A stretch of DNA of 64,000 nucleotides from Chryseobacterium taiwanense (GTDB taxonomy: Bacteria > Bacteroidota > Bacteroidia > Flavobacteriales > Weeksellaceae): assembly GCF_000813825.1 (NCBI RefSeq), contig NZ_JWTA01000019.1, forward strand, positions 1 through 64,000, read 5' to 3'. A program made the position numbers and the translations under genes. Within the stretch, counting starts at the first letter, position 1; each line of letters opens with the position of its first letter. The notes beneath the pieces were generated by a model, which had not been told where the DNA came from, searched no databases, and worked only from the letters and a program-made list of their open reading frames with translations. This document shows positions 53,401 to 62,480 of this stretch, piece by piece.

Positions 53401-54759
53401 ATGATGAATTTAAACCAGATTTTCACCAATCAACGTACAGGAAACAATCCGAATACAAAGGCTTCAAGAACAGATTTTCAGAGAGATTTTGACAGAATTA
53501 TATTTTCTTCAGCTTTCAGAAGATTACAAAATAAAACCCAGGTTTTTCCGCTTCCGGGAAGTGTTTTTGTACACAACCGTTTGACGCATTCTTTGGAGGT
53601 TTCGTCGGTGGGAAGAAGTTTGGGAAGCATCATCGGCGAATTTATTCATGATAACTTCAAAAATGATTTAACAGAAGATTCCAAAAGTTTTTACCTTCAT
53701 AATTTAGGAAACGTTATTGCTGCAGCTTGTCTTTGCCATGATGTGGGAAATCCCGCTTTTGGACATTCCGGAGAAGATGCTATTGCCAGTTATTTTGAAC
53801 GCAATGAAAATGATTTAAAGCCTAAATTCAATGCAAAAGAATGGGCAGATTTAGTGAATTTTGAAGGGAATGCAAATGCAATCAGAGTCTTGGCGCATCA
53901 ACAGCAGGGGAAAGATGAAGGAGGAATTCAGCTGACATTTTCAACATTGGCAAGTATTGCAAAATACCCATGTGAAGCCATTGCTAAAAAGAAAGGAATT
54001 ATTCACAGAAAGAAATTTGGTTTCTTTCAGAATGAAAAAGATATTTTCTTAGAGATTGCAAAAGGAACCAATTTAATTTCAGAAAGCGAAGAACCTTATA
54101 TTTTCAAAAGACATCCATTTGTATGGTTGGTAGAAGCTGCCGATGATATTTGCTACAATATTATCGATATGGAAGATGCACACCGATTGGGGATTGTTTC
54201 AACAGCAGACTGTAAAAATCTATTTTTTGAGCTGGTAAAATCTGAAACGGACGATGTGAATAGAGTAGAGCAGAAGTTGAACTCCATCGGAAATGAAAAC
54301 GAGCAGATTTCTTATTTAAGAGCCAAAGTGATCAATGCTTTGATTAATAAGTCGATTCATCTATATAAAAGTAATTTTGAGACTATTCTGAAAGGTAATT
54401 TAGATCACGGACTTCTTGATATTTATAAGTCTGAAAATAAAGCTCTACAGGATATTGAAAGCTTTTCAATTGAAAAAATCTACAATCATAAAGCGGTCGT
54501 AGAAATAGAAAATGCCGGTTACAATGTAATGTATGAATTGCTAGATCATTTTATTCCTTCTATTCTAAAACATGAAGACGAAAGAAAATCTTACGATAAA
54601 AAAGCACTGAAACTTCTTCCTAAACAATTCGTTTATAAGGACGGTGCAGACTATCAGAAAGTACTTGGAGTGATTGACTTCGTTTCAGGAATGACGGATA
54701 ATTATGCAACCGATTTATACAGAAAAATCAAAGGAATTGATATTGGTATGACGGTGTAA
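53401..54759 (+). CDS. dgt: dGTP triphosphohydrolase
   Basis: A 452-residue HD-domain enzyme that cuts dGTP to deoxyguanosine and triphosphate. Metal ligands are seen in NRLTHSLEVSSVGRSLG (H61 region), CLCHDVGNPAFGHSGEDAI (HD) and LVEAADDICYNIIDMEDA. TDFQRDFDRIIFSSAFRRLQNKTQVFP is the family start. It helps keep dNTP pools balanced. It ends in a convergent repeat-like hairpin with the nitronate monooxygenase gene. Confidence 0.95.
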   Translation: MMNLNQIFTNQRTGNNPNTKASRTDFQRDFDRIIFSSAFRRLQNKTQVFPLPGSVFVHNRLTHSLEVSSVGRSLGSIIGEFIHDNFKNDLTEDSKSFYLHNLGNVIAAACLCHDVGNPAFGHSGEDAIASYFERNENDLKPKFNAKEWADLVNFEGNANAIRVLAHQQQGKDEGGIQLTFSTLASIAKYPCEAIAKKKGIIHRKKFGFFQNEKDIFLEIAKGTNLISESEEPYIFKRHPFVWLVEAADDICYNIIDMEDAHRLGIVSTADCKNLFFELVKSETDDVNRVEQKLNSIGNENEQISYLRAKVINALINKSIHLYKSNFETILKGNLDHGLLDIYKSENKALQDIESFSIEKIYNHKAVVEIENAGYNVMYELLDHFIPSILKHEDERKSYDKKALKLLPKQFVYKDGADYQKVLGVIDFVSGMTDNYATDLYRKIKGIDIGMTV

Positions 54760-54766
54760 TATATGG

Positions 54767-54830
54767 TTTAAAGTTGGAAGATAAAGGCTGCATTTGTTGT
54801 AATTTCCAGAATTGATCTTCCAACTTTAAA
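54767..54830. repeat. Inverted repeat between convergent genes
   Basis: TTTAAAGTTGGAAGAT (54767-54782) and ATCTTCCAACTTTAAA (54815-54830) are perfect 16-base arms. Related GTTGGAAG and TTCCAAC pieces are at 58793-58880. It can end both transcripts. Confidence 0.75.
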
Positions 54831-54835
54831 GCCAA

Positions 54836-55909
54836 TTATCCCATCAATTCGTTCGACTCTTCAATTAAAGATCTCATTAAAGTTGATGCTGTTTTATGTT
54901 TTAAAATCGGTGCGATCTGACCAGACCAGAAGAAAACCAATTCGTGTTTTTTCTGCTCCAATGCTGCTTTTCTCATTGATGCAATAAAGGTTGTCTGCAA
55001 AGGAAAAGGTAATGTTTGATCGGTTGCTGTTAACAATTTTCGTGTAATTTCTGTAGTAATTCCGCGTCCTAATCTTCCGGTATAAGCTCTGGAAAGGGTG
55101 GTGGATTTTGCTGCTTCCGAGAATAAAAACTCTTTATGAATTGGCAACGCTCCGGATTCTTCTGTTGCTAAAAATGCAGTTCCGATTTGTACAGCTTCTG
55201 CTCCCAAAGTCATTGCGGCTGCGATTCCGCGACCATTTGCGATTCCACCTGCGGCTACGAGCGGAGTTTTAACCTTATCTTTAACCAATTGAATTAAAGC
55301 AAAAGTTCCCGTTGTTGAAAGTTCGGCTTTTTCCAAAAACGAAGGTCTGTGACCGCCACTTTCGAAACCTGAAGCTGCAATAACATCAACGCCAATATTC
55401 TCCAAAGCAATGGCTTCATCTACTGTCGTTGCATTTCCGACCACAACTGTTCCCTGACTTTTTAATCTTTCAATAATTTCCGGATCCAAAAGCCCAAACA
55501 TAAAGCTGAAAACTTTCGGTTTAATATCAAAAATAACCTGCAATTGGTTCTGAAATCTCGATTCAAAAGAAGGTGGAAGTGGTGGAACCTCAATGCTTAA
55601 GCTATCATAATAAGGTTTAAAAATTTCAACTGCTTTTTTATATTGATTTTCAGTATGTTCCTGATCGATAATGTCGTGATCATTTACCCAAAGATTCAGA
55701 TTATAAGGTTTATCTGTGATGGATTTTATCTGCTGATCTGCATCATAAATTTCCTGAGGCGACAAAGTATAAGCTCCGTAGCCTCCCAATCCGCCGAGTT
55801 TGCTGACGGTTGTTGTCAATTCAACAGTTGATAATCCACCGCCGAAAGGTCCTTGGAAAATTGGATATTCTATGCCGAGTAAATCGGTTATTCTGTTTTT
55901 GTTCCACAT
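54836..55909 (-). CDS. Nitronate monooxygenase
   Basis: A 357-residue FMN enzyme of the 2-nitropropane dioxygenase family. GIEYPIFQGPFGGGLSTVELTTTVSKLGGLGGYG opens the TIM barrel, VIAASGFESGGHRPSF and TPLVAAGGIANGRGIAAAMTLGAEAVQIGTAFL hold the phosphate and active-site loops, with His in GGH as the likely base. It oxidises propionate 3-nitronate or similar nitro compounds. It follows the NTF2-like gene on the same strand. Confidence 0.92.
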   Translation of the reverse strand: MWNKNRITDLLGIEYPIFQGPFGGGLSTVELTTTVSKLGGLGGYGAYTLSPQEIYDADQQIKSITDKPYNLNLWVNDHDIIDQEHTENQYKKAVEIFKPYYDSLSIEVPPLPPSFESRFQNQLQVIFDIKPKVFSFMFGLLDPEIIERLKSQGTVVVGNATTVDEAIALENIGVDVIAASGFESGGHRPSFLEKAELSTTGTFALIQLVKDKVKTPLVAAGGIANGRGIAAAMTLGAEAVQIGTAFLATEESGALPIHKEFLFSEAAKSTTLSRAYTGRLGRGITTEITRKLLTATDQTLPFPLQTTFIASMRKAALEQKKHELVFFWSGQIAPILKHKTASTLMRSLIEESNELMG

Positions 55910-55941
55910 GATTTTTGATGATTTTGGTTGAGAAAATTTGG

Positions 55942-56394
55942 TTAAGGTTCTACATCGGTTAATGTTTTATTTACGATGAGCCATTTACCATCAATTTTAT
56001 GGAAAGTTATAAAATTATAGTAATTGAAATCGTACATTTTTACATTTAATTTTGCAGTGGCAATAGTATTTATGACATCAATCGAGATGATGGTTGGCTT
56101 AAAATCTTTTCCAGATTTTTCCGGACTTACACGACTTCCGACCCCTTCAATATATTGTGCTGCAGTTTTGTAATAAGGTACACCTTTAATATCTCCGAAA
56201 AGCAAAGCATCTTTATGAAAAATTTCCTTTAAAAGTTCGGTGTTTCCTTCATAAATTCCTTTAAAATACAATTGTTCAATCACATTTTTTATGGCTGTTT
56301 CTTCTGTTTTGTCTGTTTTCATGACATTTATTTTTTGAGCATAGCTGTTTATCGGTACAATAAACAGCCACGCCATTACAATTAAAACTTTCAT
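55942..56394 (-). CDS. Exported NTF2-like (lumazine-binding type) protein
   Basis: A 150-residue protein with a signal peptide (VLIVMAWLFIVPINSYAQ). TAIKNVIEQLYFKGIYEGNTELLKEIFHKDALLFG and DFNYYNFITFHKIDGKWLIVNKTL match the small cone-shaped SnoaL/NTF2 fold of the putative lumazine-binding group. No active-site residues can be set. It starts 2 bases after the SDR gene. Confidence 0.85.
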   Translation of the reverse strand: MKVLIVMAWLFIVPINSYAQKINVMKTDKTEETAIKNVIEQLYFKGIYEGNTELLKEIFHKDALLFGDIKGVPYYKTAAQYIEGVGSRVSPEKSGKDFKPTIISIDVINTIATAKLNVKMYDFNYYNFITFHKIDGKWLIVNKTLTDVEP

Positions 56395-56396
56395 TT

Positions 56397-57128
56397 TTAT
56401 AAACTATGACCAGCGCCCATTCCTCCGTCTACATTAATGATAGCGCCTGAAATAAACGAATTCTTAGCAATCGAGTGGATCATTTGCGCCACTTCTTCCG
56501 GTTCTCCAATGCGGTTGATTAAATGAATTCCCGCATTGTTATCAATACTTTCATCATGCATCGGAGTCCTGATTAAGCCCGGTGCAACAGTATTTACTCT
56601 GATATTATCTTTTCCAAATTCTGCCGCCAATTGCAACGTCAAAGCGTGAATTGCTCCTTTGCTCGAAATCGGCGCAGTGGAAGGAGATTGTGCAATCGCG
56701 TGATCAACAAGCGGTGTTCCAACATTGATGACAACGCCATCTTTTTGCTTAATCATTTGCGGAAGAATTGCCTGTGTTGTGAAGAATGTTCCTTTTAAAT
56801 TGGTTGTTAAAAATGTATCCAAATATTCTTCAGTTACATCCAAAAACGGTTTGTTATCGTAGATTCCGGCGTTATTTACAAGGACATCGATCGAACCGAA
56901 TTGTTCAAGGGCAACTTTTGCTAAAGCTTCTCCTGTCGATTTTTTTGAAACATCTCCTGCAACCATCGCCAAATTTTCTCCGGCTCCCAATTCGTTGTAA
57001 ATATCTTTTAATTTTGATTCTGTTTGTGAATTAATTACCACATTATCACCTCTGTTTAAGAAATATCGAGCAACTTCTAAACCAATTCCCGATGATGCTC
57101 CTGTTACAATTACTGTTTGTTTTTTCAT
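56397..57128 (-). CDS. SDR-family oxidoreductase
   Basis: A 243-residue classical SDR: TGASSGIG cofactor loop at residues 9-16, NNAG at about 87, and a catalytic region where the usual Tyr-x-x-x-Lys reads SPSTAPISSKGAIHAL; the Tyr position is Ile and the Lys is kept. NTVAPGLIRTPM and GAIINVDGGMGAG are typical. Loss of the catalytic Tyr may change activity. It is in a reverse-strand series with tautomerase and YceI genes. Confidence 0.87.
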   Translation of the reverse strand: MKKQTVIVTGASSGIGLEVARYFLNRGDNVVINSQTESKLKDIYNELGAGENLAMVAGDVSKKSTGEALAKVALEQFGSIDVLVNNAGIYDNKPFLDVTEEYLDTFLTTNLKGTFFTTQAILPQMIKQKDGVVINVGTPLVDHAIAQSPSTAPISSKGAIHALTLQLAAEFGKDNIRVNTVAPGLIRTPMHDESIDNNAGIHLINRIGEPEEVAQMIHSIAKNSFISGAIINVDGGMGAGHSL

Positions 57129-57135
57129 TTTTAAA

Positions 57136-57357
57136 TTACTTTTTTGGTGCTGTTGAAAATCCTTGTTCTTTCAATACGGAAACCTGTTCTCCGGCGTATC
57201 CCCAATTATCATCTTCGATTTCGTTGATCATAATGTGTGTCAAATGAGGATCTTTATTTAAAACTGTAGTGACAACTTCACTTATTTTTCTGATGAGTTC
57301 TTTTTTTGTTTCGCGGTTAATATCATCGCGTAAAACATCTATTGTAATGAATGGCAT
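57136..57357 (-). CDS. 4-oxalocrotonate tautomerase-like protein
   Basis: A 73-residue tautomerase; after Met removal Pro1 is the base (MPFITIDVLRDD). TKKELIRKISEVVTTVLNKDPHLTHIMINEI is family. It acts on keto-enol isomers; true substrate unknown. It starts 7 bases before the SDR gene in the same unit. Confidence 0.9.
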   Translation of the reverse strand: MPFITIDVLRDDINRETKKELIRKISEVVTTVLNKDPHLTHIMINEIEDDNWGYAGEQVSVLKEQGFSTAPKK

Positions 57358-57392
57358 GATGTTGAATTTTTTAGGTTAAAATGAATTTTTGA

Positions 57393-57926
57393 TTAAATGC
57401 TTTCTGCAACTAAGTGTACGTTCAAATCAAAATTGTTGTAGATCAACGTGTCACCAAGGTTGGCAAAGAAATTTGCGGATCTGAATTTGATGTTGAATTT
57501 TGTTCTGTCGATCACAATTTTAGCGTCTAAAACTGCAACATTATCTGTTCTTACAATCTGTAAAGTCGTATCAATTGAATGCGTAATTCCTTTGATGGTA
57601 AGATCTCCTTTTACATAGTAAAGGTTGTTGTCGCTTGGTTCTGTGTGTGTAATTTCAAAAACTGCTTCAGGATATTGATCTGAATTAAAGAAATCATCAG
57701 AAGCCAAATGGCTTGCAAATTGTGCGTTTGTTTCTTCATCTTCTACATCAAGGATTGTAATTGATCTTGTGTTGATTACAAATTTTCCTGCAAGAAGATT
57801 TTTGTTTTCAAAAGTGAAATTTCCTTCTTTCACTTCAATGGTTCCGTTGTGTGCTCCAGTTACTTTTCTTCCGATCCATTCAACTAAACTTTTTTCGCTG
57901 TTTACTTTAAATTTTTTTTTGTCCAT
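57393..57926 (-). CDS. YceI-like protein (cytosolic form)
   Basis: A 177-residue lipocalin-like protein without a signal peptide. VEWIGRKVTGAHNGTIEVKEGNFTFENKNLLAGKFVINTRSI and VKGDLTIKGITHSIDT match YceI, which binds isoprenoid ligands. Most YceI proteins are exported, so a cytosolic form is a variant. A TGTGA-N6-TCACG site lies 56 bases upstream and fits control by the Crp/Fnr protein of the next gene. Confidence 0.9.
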   Translation of the reverse strand: MDKKKFKVNSEKSLVEWIGRKVTGAHNGTIEVKEGNFTFENKNLLAGKFVINTRSITILDVEDEETNAQFASHLASDDFFNSDQYPEAVFEITHTEPSDNNLYYVKGDLTIKGITHSIDTTLQIVRTDNVAVLDAKIVIDRTKFNIKFRSANFFANLGDTLIYNNFDLNVHLVAESI

Positions 57927-57981
57927 TTCTAATTGGTTTTAAATTATAGGACAAAGTTCAGCCGATTTGTAGAAAAAGTTA

Positions 57982-57997
57982 TGTGAGCTACATCACG
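57982..57997 (-). promoter_or_regulatory. Crp-type palindrome TGTGA-N6-TCACG before yceI-like gene
   Basis: TGTGA (57982-57986), GCTACA, TCACG (57993-57997) matches the Crp consensus in 9 of 10 half-site bases. With a possible -7 box (GAACTTTG, reverse strand, 57952-57959) its centre is about 45 bases upstream of transcription, a usual activator place. Confidence 0.6.
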
Positions 57998-58182
57998 AAA
58001 TATTGGAAAGTTTAAGGATGGATTTTTAAGATCATTAAAATGTTCGTAGTTTCATTTTTATTGCTATCATTTGCTGAACGAAGTGTCCCTTGCTAGCAAA
58101 AAATAAGATTATAAAAAAATAAAAACCTTAGTGAACATAGCGTTAAAATGTATGTAATTTAGAATTAAATATAATAGAAAAA

Positions 58183-58755
58183 CTATTGATGAAGTCGACT
58201 CAAAGTCTCTCTTGTAACTCCTAAATAAGCCGCAATCAAATGTTTTGGAACAAGATTATACAATTGTGGATACATTGCCAAAAGTTCTTCATACCTGAAT
58301 TTTGCATCATTATTCATCAATGAAAGAAGACGTTTTTGAGTGGCAACATACCCTTTATTTGTTCGCCATCTGAAAAAATGTTCCACTTCATGAATTTCAT
58401 TGCAAATCTTTTCACGGTCTTCATTAGAAATCGATAAAATACTGGCGTTTGTGATACAATCCACATTAATTGTTGCTCTGTTTTTACTGTAAAGAGCATC
58501 AAAATCAGTTACCCACCAAGTCGGCATAGCAAATTGAAGAATAAACATCTTCATCGTATCGTTGAGGTAAAATGCTTTCAGACAGCCGTCTAAAACGAAA
58601 TATTCATGATCTACAAAATCGCCTTCCGAGATAAGACTTTGCCCTTTCTTTAGATGAATCAGATTAAAATGTCCGAAAACATAATCAAACTGCTCATCAG
58701 AAAGAGAGGAGAATTTGGAAATATGCTCTTTTAATATTTCTTTAGTATCAACCAT
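58183..58755 (-). CDS. Crp/Fnr-family transcription regulator
   Basis: A 190-residue regulator: effector barrel (LKKGQSLISEGDFVDHEYFVLDGCLKAFYL) at about 32-110 and helix-turn-helix at the end (PKHLIAAYLGVTRETLSRLHQ). The reading helix has Arg-Glu-x-x-x-Arg as in E. coli Crp, which reads TGTGA, and a TGTGA-N6-TCACG site lies before the next gene. There are no FeS-type cysteines. It heads a reverse-strand series of five genes but is separated from them by 256 bases. Confidence 0.92.
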   Translation of the reverse strand: MVDTKEILKEHISKFSSLSDEQFDYVFGHFNLIHLKKGQSLISEGDFVDHEYFVLDGCLKAFYLNDTMKMFILQFAMPTWWVTDFDALYSKNRATINVDCITNASILSISNEDREKICNEIHEVEHFFRWRTNKGYVATQKRLLSLMNNDAKFRYEELLAMYPQLYNLVPKHLIAAYLGVTRETLSRLHQ

Positions 58756-58792
58756 GACGGAGAATTTTATAAATCAAAATTAATAATAATTG

Positions 58793-58895
58793 GTTGGAAG
58801 TAGGAAGGTGAATGATGAAAGTTTCCTGAATGACGAGATGTATTTGTTTTCGCCTCAATTTCCTCCAACTTTTAGCACCTACTTCCTTACCTCAA
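58793..58895. repeat. Imperfect GTTGGAAG inverted repeat
   Basis: GTTGGAAGTAGGAAGGTGAA and, 55 bases on, TCCTCCAACTTTTAGCACCT then ACTTCCTTACC are imperfect inverted arms. Related to the unit at 54767-54830. It lies in the gap between divergent genes. Confidence 0.55.
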
Positions 58896-58962
58896 TAATT
58901 TTTATTATATTTAATGAAACACAACACATTCTATTGCGACATATTAATAAAATTAAAACACT

Positions 58963-59916
58963 ATGAGTCTTTTTTTAGCCCCCGTTATTTTTTTCGGATT
59001 AATTATTTTATTTGCTTCGTTTTTTGTGGTAAAACAGGAAACTGCAGCAATTATTGAACGGTTTGGAAAATTCCAGGCTGTAAAGCATTCCGGATTGCAT
59101 CTTAAACTTCCTATTATTGATCAGATTGCGAAGAGATTGAATTTAAGAATTCAACAATTAGACGTAATTATTGATACCAAAACATTGGATAATGTTTTTA
59201 TCAAAATGAAAGTTTCTGTGCAATATCAGGTGATCAGAACTCAGGTTGGAGATGCGTATTATCGTTTAGAAAATCCTGAAAACCAGATTACCTCTTTTGT
59301 ATTTGACGTAGTAAGAGCAGAAGTTCCCAAACTGAAACTGGACGATGTTTTTGTAAGAAAAGATGATGTTGCTATCGCAGTAAAAGGAGAACTTCAGGAA
59401 GCAATGAACAGTTATGGTTATGATATTATCAAAGCTTTGGTAACGGATATTGATCCGGATGAGCAGGTAAAACATGCCATGAACAGAATCAACGCAGCTG
59501 AAAGAGAAAAAACGGCTGCAGAATACGAATCTGAAGCACAAAGAATCAGAATTGTGGCGGTTGCAAAAGCAGAAGCAGAATCTAAAAAATTACAGGGACA
59601 AGGTATTGCAGACCAAAGAAGAGAGATTGCAAAAGGTCTTGAAGAATCGGTAAGAATGCTGAATAATGTAGATATTAATTCTCATGAAGCTTCTGCATTA
59701 ATCGTTGTTACACAGCATTATGATACTTTACATTCCGTGGGAGCAAGTAATAGAAGTAATTTGGTTTTACTACCGAATTCACCTACTGCTGCAAGTGGAA
59801 TGTTGAATGATCTGGTTGCCGCCATGACTACTGCAAATACGATAGGAGAAGCTAACAAAGGAAACTATCCGCCACCCCCGAAAGATCACGATCATAATAG
59901 ATCAAATAATACATAA
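58963..59916 (+). CDS. SPFH/Band 7 (stomatin-like) membrane protein
   Basis: A 317-residue protein with an N-terminal membrane hairpin (SLFLAPVIFFGLIILFASFFVV) and a Band 7 domain at about 20-200 (VVKQETAAIIERFGKFQAVKHSGLHLKLP, QYQVIRTQVGDAYYRLENPE). Coiled coil with Ala/Glu repeats (RINAAEREKTAAEYESEAQRI) follows, and a Pro-rich tail ends it. It forms large rings on the inner membrane, probably guarding proteases. A strong terminator follows. Confidence 0.92.
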   Translation: MSLFLAPVIFFGLIILFASFFVVKQETAAIIERFGKFQAVKHSGLHLKLPIIDQIAKRLNLRIQQLDVIIDTKTLDNVFIKMKVSVQYQVIRTQVGDAYYRLENPENQITSFVFDVVRAEVPKLKLDDVFVRKDDVAIAVKGELQEAMNSYGYDIIKALVTDIDPDEQVKHAMNRINAAEREKTAAEYESEAQRIRIVAVAKAEAESKKLQGQGIADQRREIAKGLEESVRMLNNVDINSHEASALIVVTQHYDTLHSVGASNRSNLVLLPNSPTAASGMLNDLVAAMTTANTIGEANKGNYPPPPKDHDHNRSNNT

Positions 59917-59920
59917 ATAA

Positions 59921-59952
59921 AAAAACTCCGAAATATTTTTCGGAGTTTTTTT
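59921..59952. terminator. Bidirectional hairpin terminator
   Basis: AAAAACTCCGAAA and TTTCGGAGTTTTT form a perfect stem with T run, between the Band 7 gene (+) and the DUF4377 gene (-). Confidence 0.85.
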
Positions 59953-59953
59953 A

Positions 59954-60304
59954 TTATTTTTTCGTTTTTGAGACCTGCTTAATCAAAGTGTACTTAATTG
60001 AAGAAGCATCTGCAGGTACATTTTCTCGTTTTTCTGTTTTTACTTTTAGTACATATTCATAACCCGGCTCGTAGGTGAAACCCTCAATATTACTATAGAA
60101 AAAGCTCCAGTTGTCAGTTGGTTTTTCTTTGATCTGTAAACATTTCATAGGAGCTACTCCTGTACAGTCTGCAGTTTCGGAAGCTATGATAAACGTTTTT
60201 TCATTCTCACTCGAATTAACGGAGGAAGAAGTTGTACACTGTAGTGTTCCTAGCAATACTGAAGAAGCCAATGCTCCTTTTAATACGATTGATTTTATAG
60301 TCAT
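59954..60304 (-). CDS. DUF4377 lipoprotein
   Basis: A 116-residue lipoprotein (lipobox GTLQC, C23). CTGVAPMKCLQIKEKPTDNWSFFYSNIEGFTYEPGYEYVLKVK is the DUF4377 signature, as at the start of HslJ-like heat-shock lipoproteins. It sits in the envelope; no reaction is known. Stop is near the shared terminator at 59921. Confidence 0.88.
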   Translation of the reverse strand: MTIKSIVLKGALASSVLLGTLQCTTSSSVNSSENEKTFIIASETADCTGVAPMKCLQIKEKPTDNWSFFYSNIEGFTYEPGYEYVLKVKTEKRENVPADASSIKYTLIKQVSKTKK

Positions 60305-60381
60305 AATTTCGAATTTTGTGCTTTGTTAGACAAGTTTTATGCCGAAATAAATTCTTTAAATAATAGAATTATAAGATGAAA

Positions 60382-60693
60382 TTACCTGATGAACTTTTGC
60401 TTTCCGATTAATAATTCAAAAAACAATCTGAAGTCTGAAATAAGTGACCATATCGGATATTTAAAAGTGGCAGGTTGGTTTTTCTCAATCAGGGCATGAC
60501 TAAGCCACGCAAAACCATATCCAAAAATAGGAATATACCAGAGGAACCTTTCTTTTCCGGAACTGATGACGTAGCCAATAACTACAAATATGAGAAGTGT
60601 TCCCATGAAATGGAAAATCCGTGTTCCTGTTTTACTGTGTTCGGTAAGGTAAAACTGGTAAAACTCCTTGAAGGTTTTAATTCTTTCAGACAT
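60382..60693 (-). CDS. DUF962/Mpo1-like membrane protein
   Basis: The start at 60693 (MSERIKTFKEFYQFYLTEHS) is preferred to 60735. The 103-residue product has the family's HSKTGTRIFHFMGT, a span (LLIFVVIGYVI) and YGFAWLSHALIEKNQPATFKYPIWSLISDF. Yeast Mpo1 is a dioxygenase of 2-hydroxy fatty acids with iron-bound His residues; H19, H27 and H67 are candidate ligands. Bacterial function is not shown. Confidence 0.87.
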   Translation of the reverse strand: MSERIKTFKEFYQFYLTEHSKTGTRIFHFMGTLLIFVVIGYVISSGKERFLWYIPIFGYGFAWLSHALIEKNQPATFKYPIWSLISDFRLFFELLIGKQKFIR

Positions 60694-60755
60694 GGTATTA
60701 AGGTTTGTAAAAGATGACAGCAATAAGTTCGCCAATGTGATAAAGGATTAAAAAC

Positions 60756-60789
60756 AAAAAAGCAAAACTATATACAGTTTTGCTTTTTT
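60756..60789. terminator. Hairpin terminator
   Basis: AAAAAAGCAAAACT and AGTTTTGCTTTTTT pair around a 6-base loop, just past the amino acid permease stop on the reverse strand. Confidence 0.85.
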
Positions 60790-60809
60790 GAGTTGTATTT
60801 TTTTGGAAA

Positions 60810-62480
60810 TTAAGATTTTCCTAATTTACTGTTTTTGTAGCCGTAGCAGAAATAAATAACTAATCCGATGGCAAACCAAAGCCCGAACCAGAACCAGTTT
60901 TCGTGGCTCATTCCTGTTAAAAGATAAAGACAAGAACTCAATCCGATTAAAGGAATTAAAGATAAATTTTTAACGAAAGTCCAGACGCAAAGAATCAAAT
61001 TAACCAAGATAAAAAAGAAAATTGAAGCTCTGAATTCACCTTCTTTAGGATCTTTCCAGTCCATTAAATTCTGGAAGAATTCCGGTTGCCAGTAATAAAA
61101 AGCAATCAGCCCTCCGATGAAAATAACAGGGAAAATGATTTTACCATTTACATACGGTAAGTGAAATCTTCCTTTTATTTTTTCTTTTGCAGGAAGCATT
61201 AAAACTCCTGCACAAACCAATACAAACGCGAAAATAGTTCCGATACTTGTAAAGTCTAAGATGAATGTTTTATCTGTAAATAAAATAGGAATTCCTACTA
61301 CAATACCCGTTACAATCGTAGCAAAAGCAGGAGTCTTGTATTTAGGATGAACATCTTGAAATTTTTGCGGCATCAATCCGTCACGGCTCATTGCATACCA
61401 GATTCTTGGCTGCCCCATCTGGAAAACTAAAAGTACCGTTGTAATGGCAACAATGGCTATAAATGAAACCGTAAGTTCCATCCAGGCAACATTGGCATTT
61501 CCTTTTTCAAAGATGAACGAAAGGGGATCTCCTACACCGTCAAACTTTTTATAATCTACCATTCCGGTTAATACTAGAGTTAAAGCGATATAAATAACCG
61601 TACAAAGAACCAAAGAAATAATCATTCCTTTTGGCAATGTTTTCTGAGGGTCTTTTGTCTCTTCAGAAAGTACACTTAATGCATCAAAACCAATATAGGC
61701 AAAGAAAACTCCGGAAACAGCACTCATAACTCCTACAAAACCATTTGGCATAAAAGAAGGAGTTCCAGTTGTAGGACTTATTGGAGTCCAGTTTTCAGTA
61801 TTAATGTAAGAGAAACCTACTAAAATTACTAAAACAATTACGGCTAGTTTTAAGATGACTAATGAATTGTTGAAGTTTTTACTTTCTTTTACTCCAACGT
61901 AGCATAACCAAGTTATCAATCCGTTAATAACCAATGCGGGAACATCAACGATAAATTTTAAACTCCCTAATAACGGAGCTGTATTCCAAGCGTTAAGCAA
62001 TTCTTTGTTTTCAGAACCGTTTTTAAAAGCTTTACTAGCTTCAGTGTAGCTACAGGTTAAATAATCCGGAATATGCATTCCCAAACGTTCCAGAAAACTT
62101 GTGAAATAATCTGACCATGAAAAGGCGACATAAATATTTCCGAAAGAATATTCCATGATTAAAGCCCAACCGATGATCCAGGCGATTAATTCCCCGAAAC
62201 TGGCATAAGCATAAGTGTAAGCGGAACCGGCAGTAGGAATTCTACTCGCAAACTCTGCATAGCAAAGTGCTGTAAAACCACAGGCAAAACCGCAGATCAA
62301 ATATAATAAAATAACACCGGGACCTCCTCTGAAAACAGCCTCTCCCAAACTGCTGAAACTTCCTGCGCCGATAATGGCGGCAATACCAAAGAATACAATA
62401 TCCCAAACTCCTAAAACCCTTAAAAGGTTAGTCGATGTATCTGATTCTGAATAGATTTTCCTTCTAAAAAGTTGACTCAT
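60810..62480 (-). CDS. Amino acid permease (APC family, cationic type)
   Basis: A 556-residue inner-membrane transporter with about 12-14 spans. VWDIVFFGIAAIIGAGSFSSLGEAVFRGGPGV is the unwound first helix of APC transporters; GSAYTYAYASFGELIAWIIGWALIMEYSFGNI and FFAYIGFDALSVLSEETKDPQKTLPKGMI are also typical of the CAT/YfnA group. It imports amino acids by cation coupling; specificity not clear. It stands alone. Confidence 0.92.
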   Translation of the reverse strand: MSQLFRRKIYSESDTSTNLLRVLGVWDIVFFGIAAIIGAGSFSSLGEAVFRGGPGVILLYLICGFACGFTALCYAEFASRIPTAGSAYTYAYASFGELIAWIIGWALIMEYSFGNIYVAFSWSDYFTSFLERLGMHIPDYLTCSYTEASKAFKNGSENKELLNAWNTAPLLGSLKFIVDVPALVINGLITWLCYVGVKESKNFNNSLVILKLAVIVLVILVGFSYINTENWTPISPTTGTPSFMPNGFVGVMSAVSGVFFAYIGFDALSVLSEETKDPQKTLPKGMIISLVLCTVIYIALTLVLTGMVDYKKFDGVGDPLSFIFEKGNANVAWMELTVSFIAIVAITTVLLVFQMGQPRIWYAMSRDGLMPQKFQDVHPKYKTPAFATIVTGIVVGIPILFTDKTFILDFTSIGTIFAFVLVCAGVLMLPAKEKIKGRFHLPYVNGKIIFPVIFIGGLIAFYYWQPEFFQNLMDWKDPKEGEFRASIFFFILVNLILCVWTFVKNLSLIPLIGLSSCLYLLTGMSHENWFWFGLWFAIGLVIYFCYGYKNSKLGKS

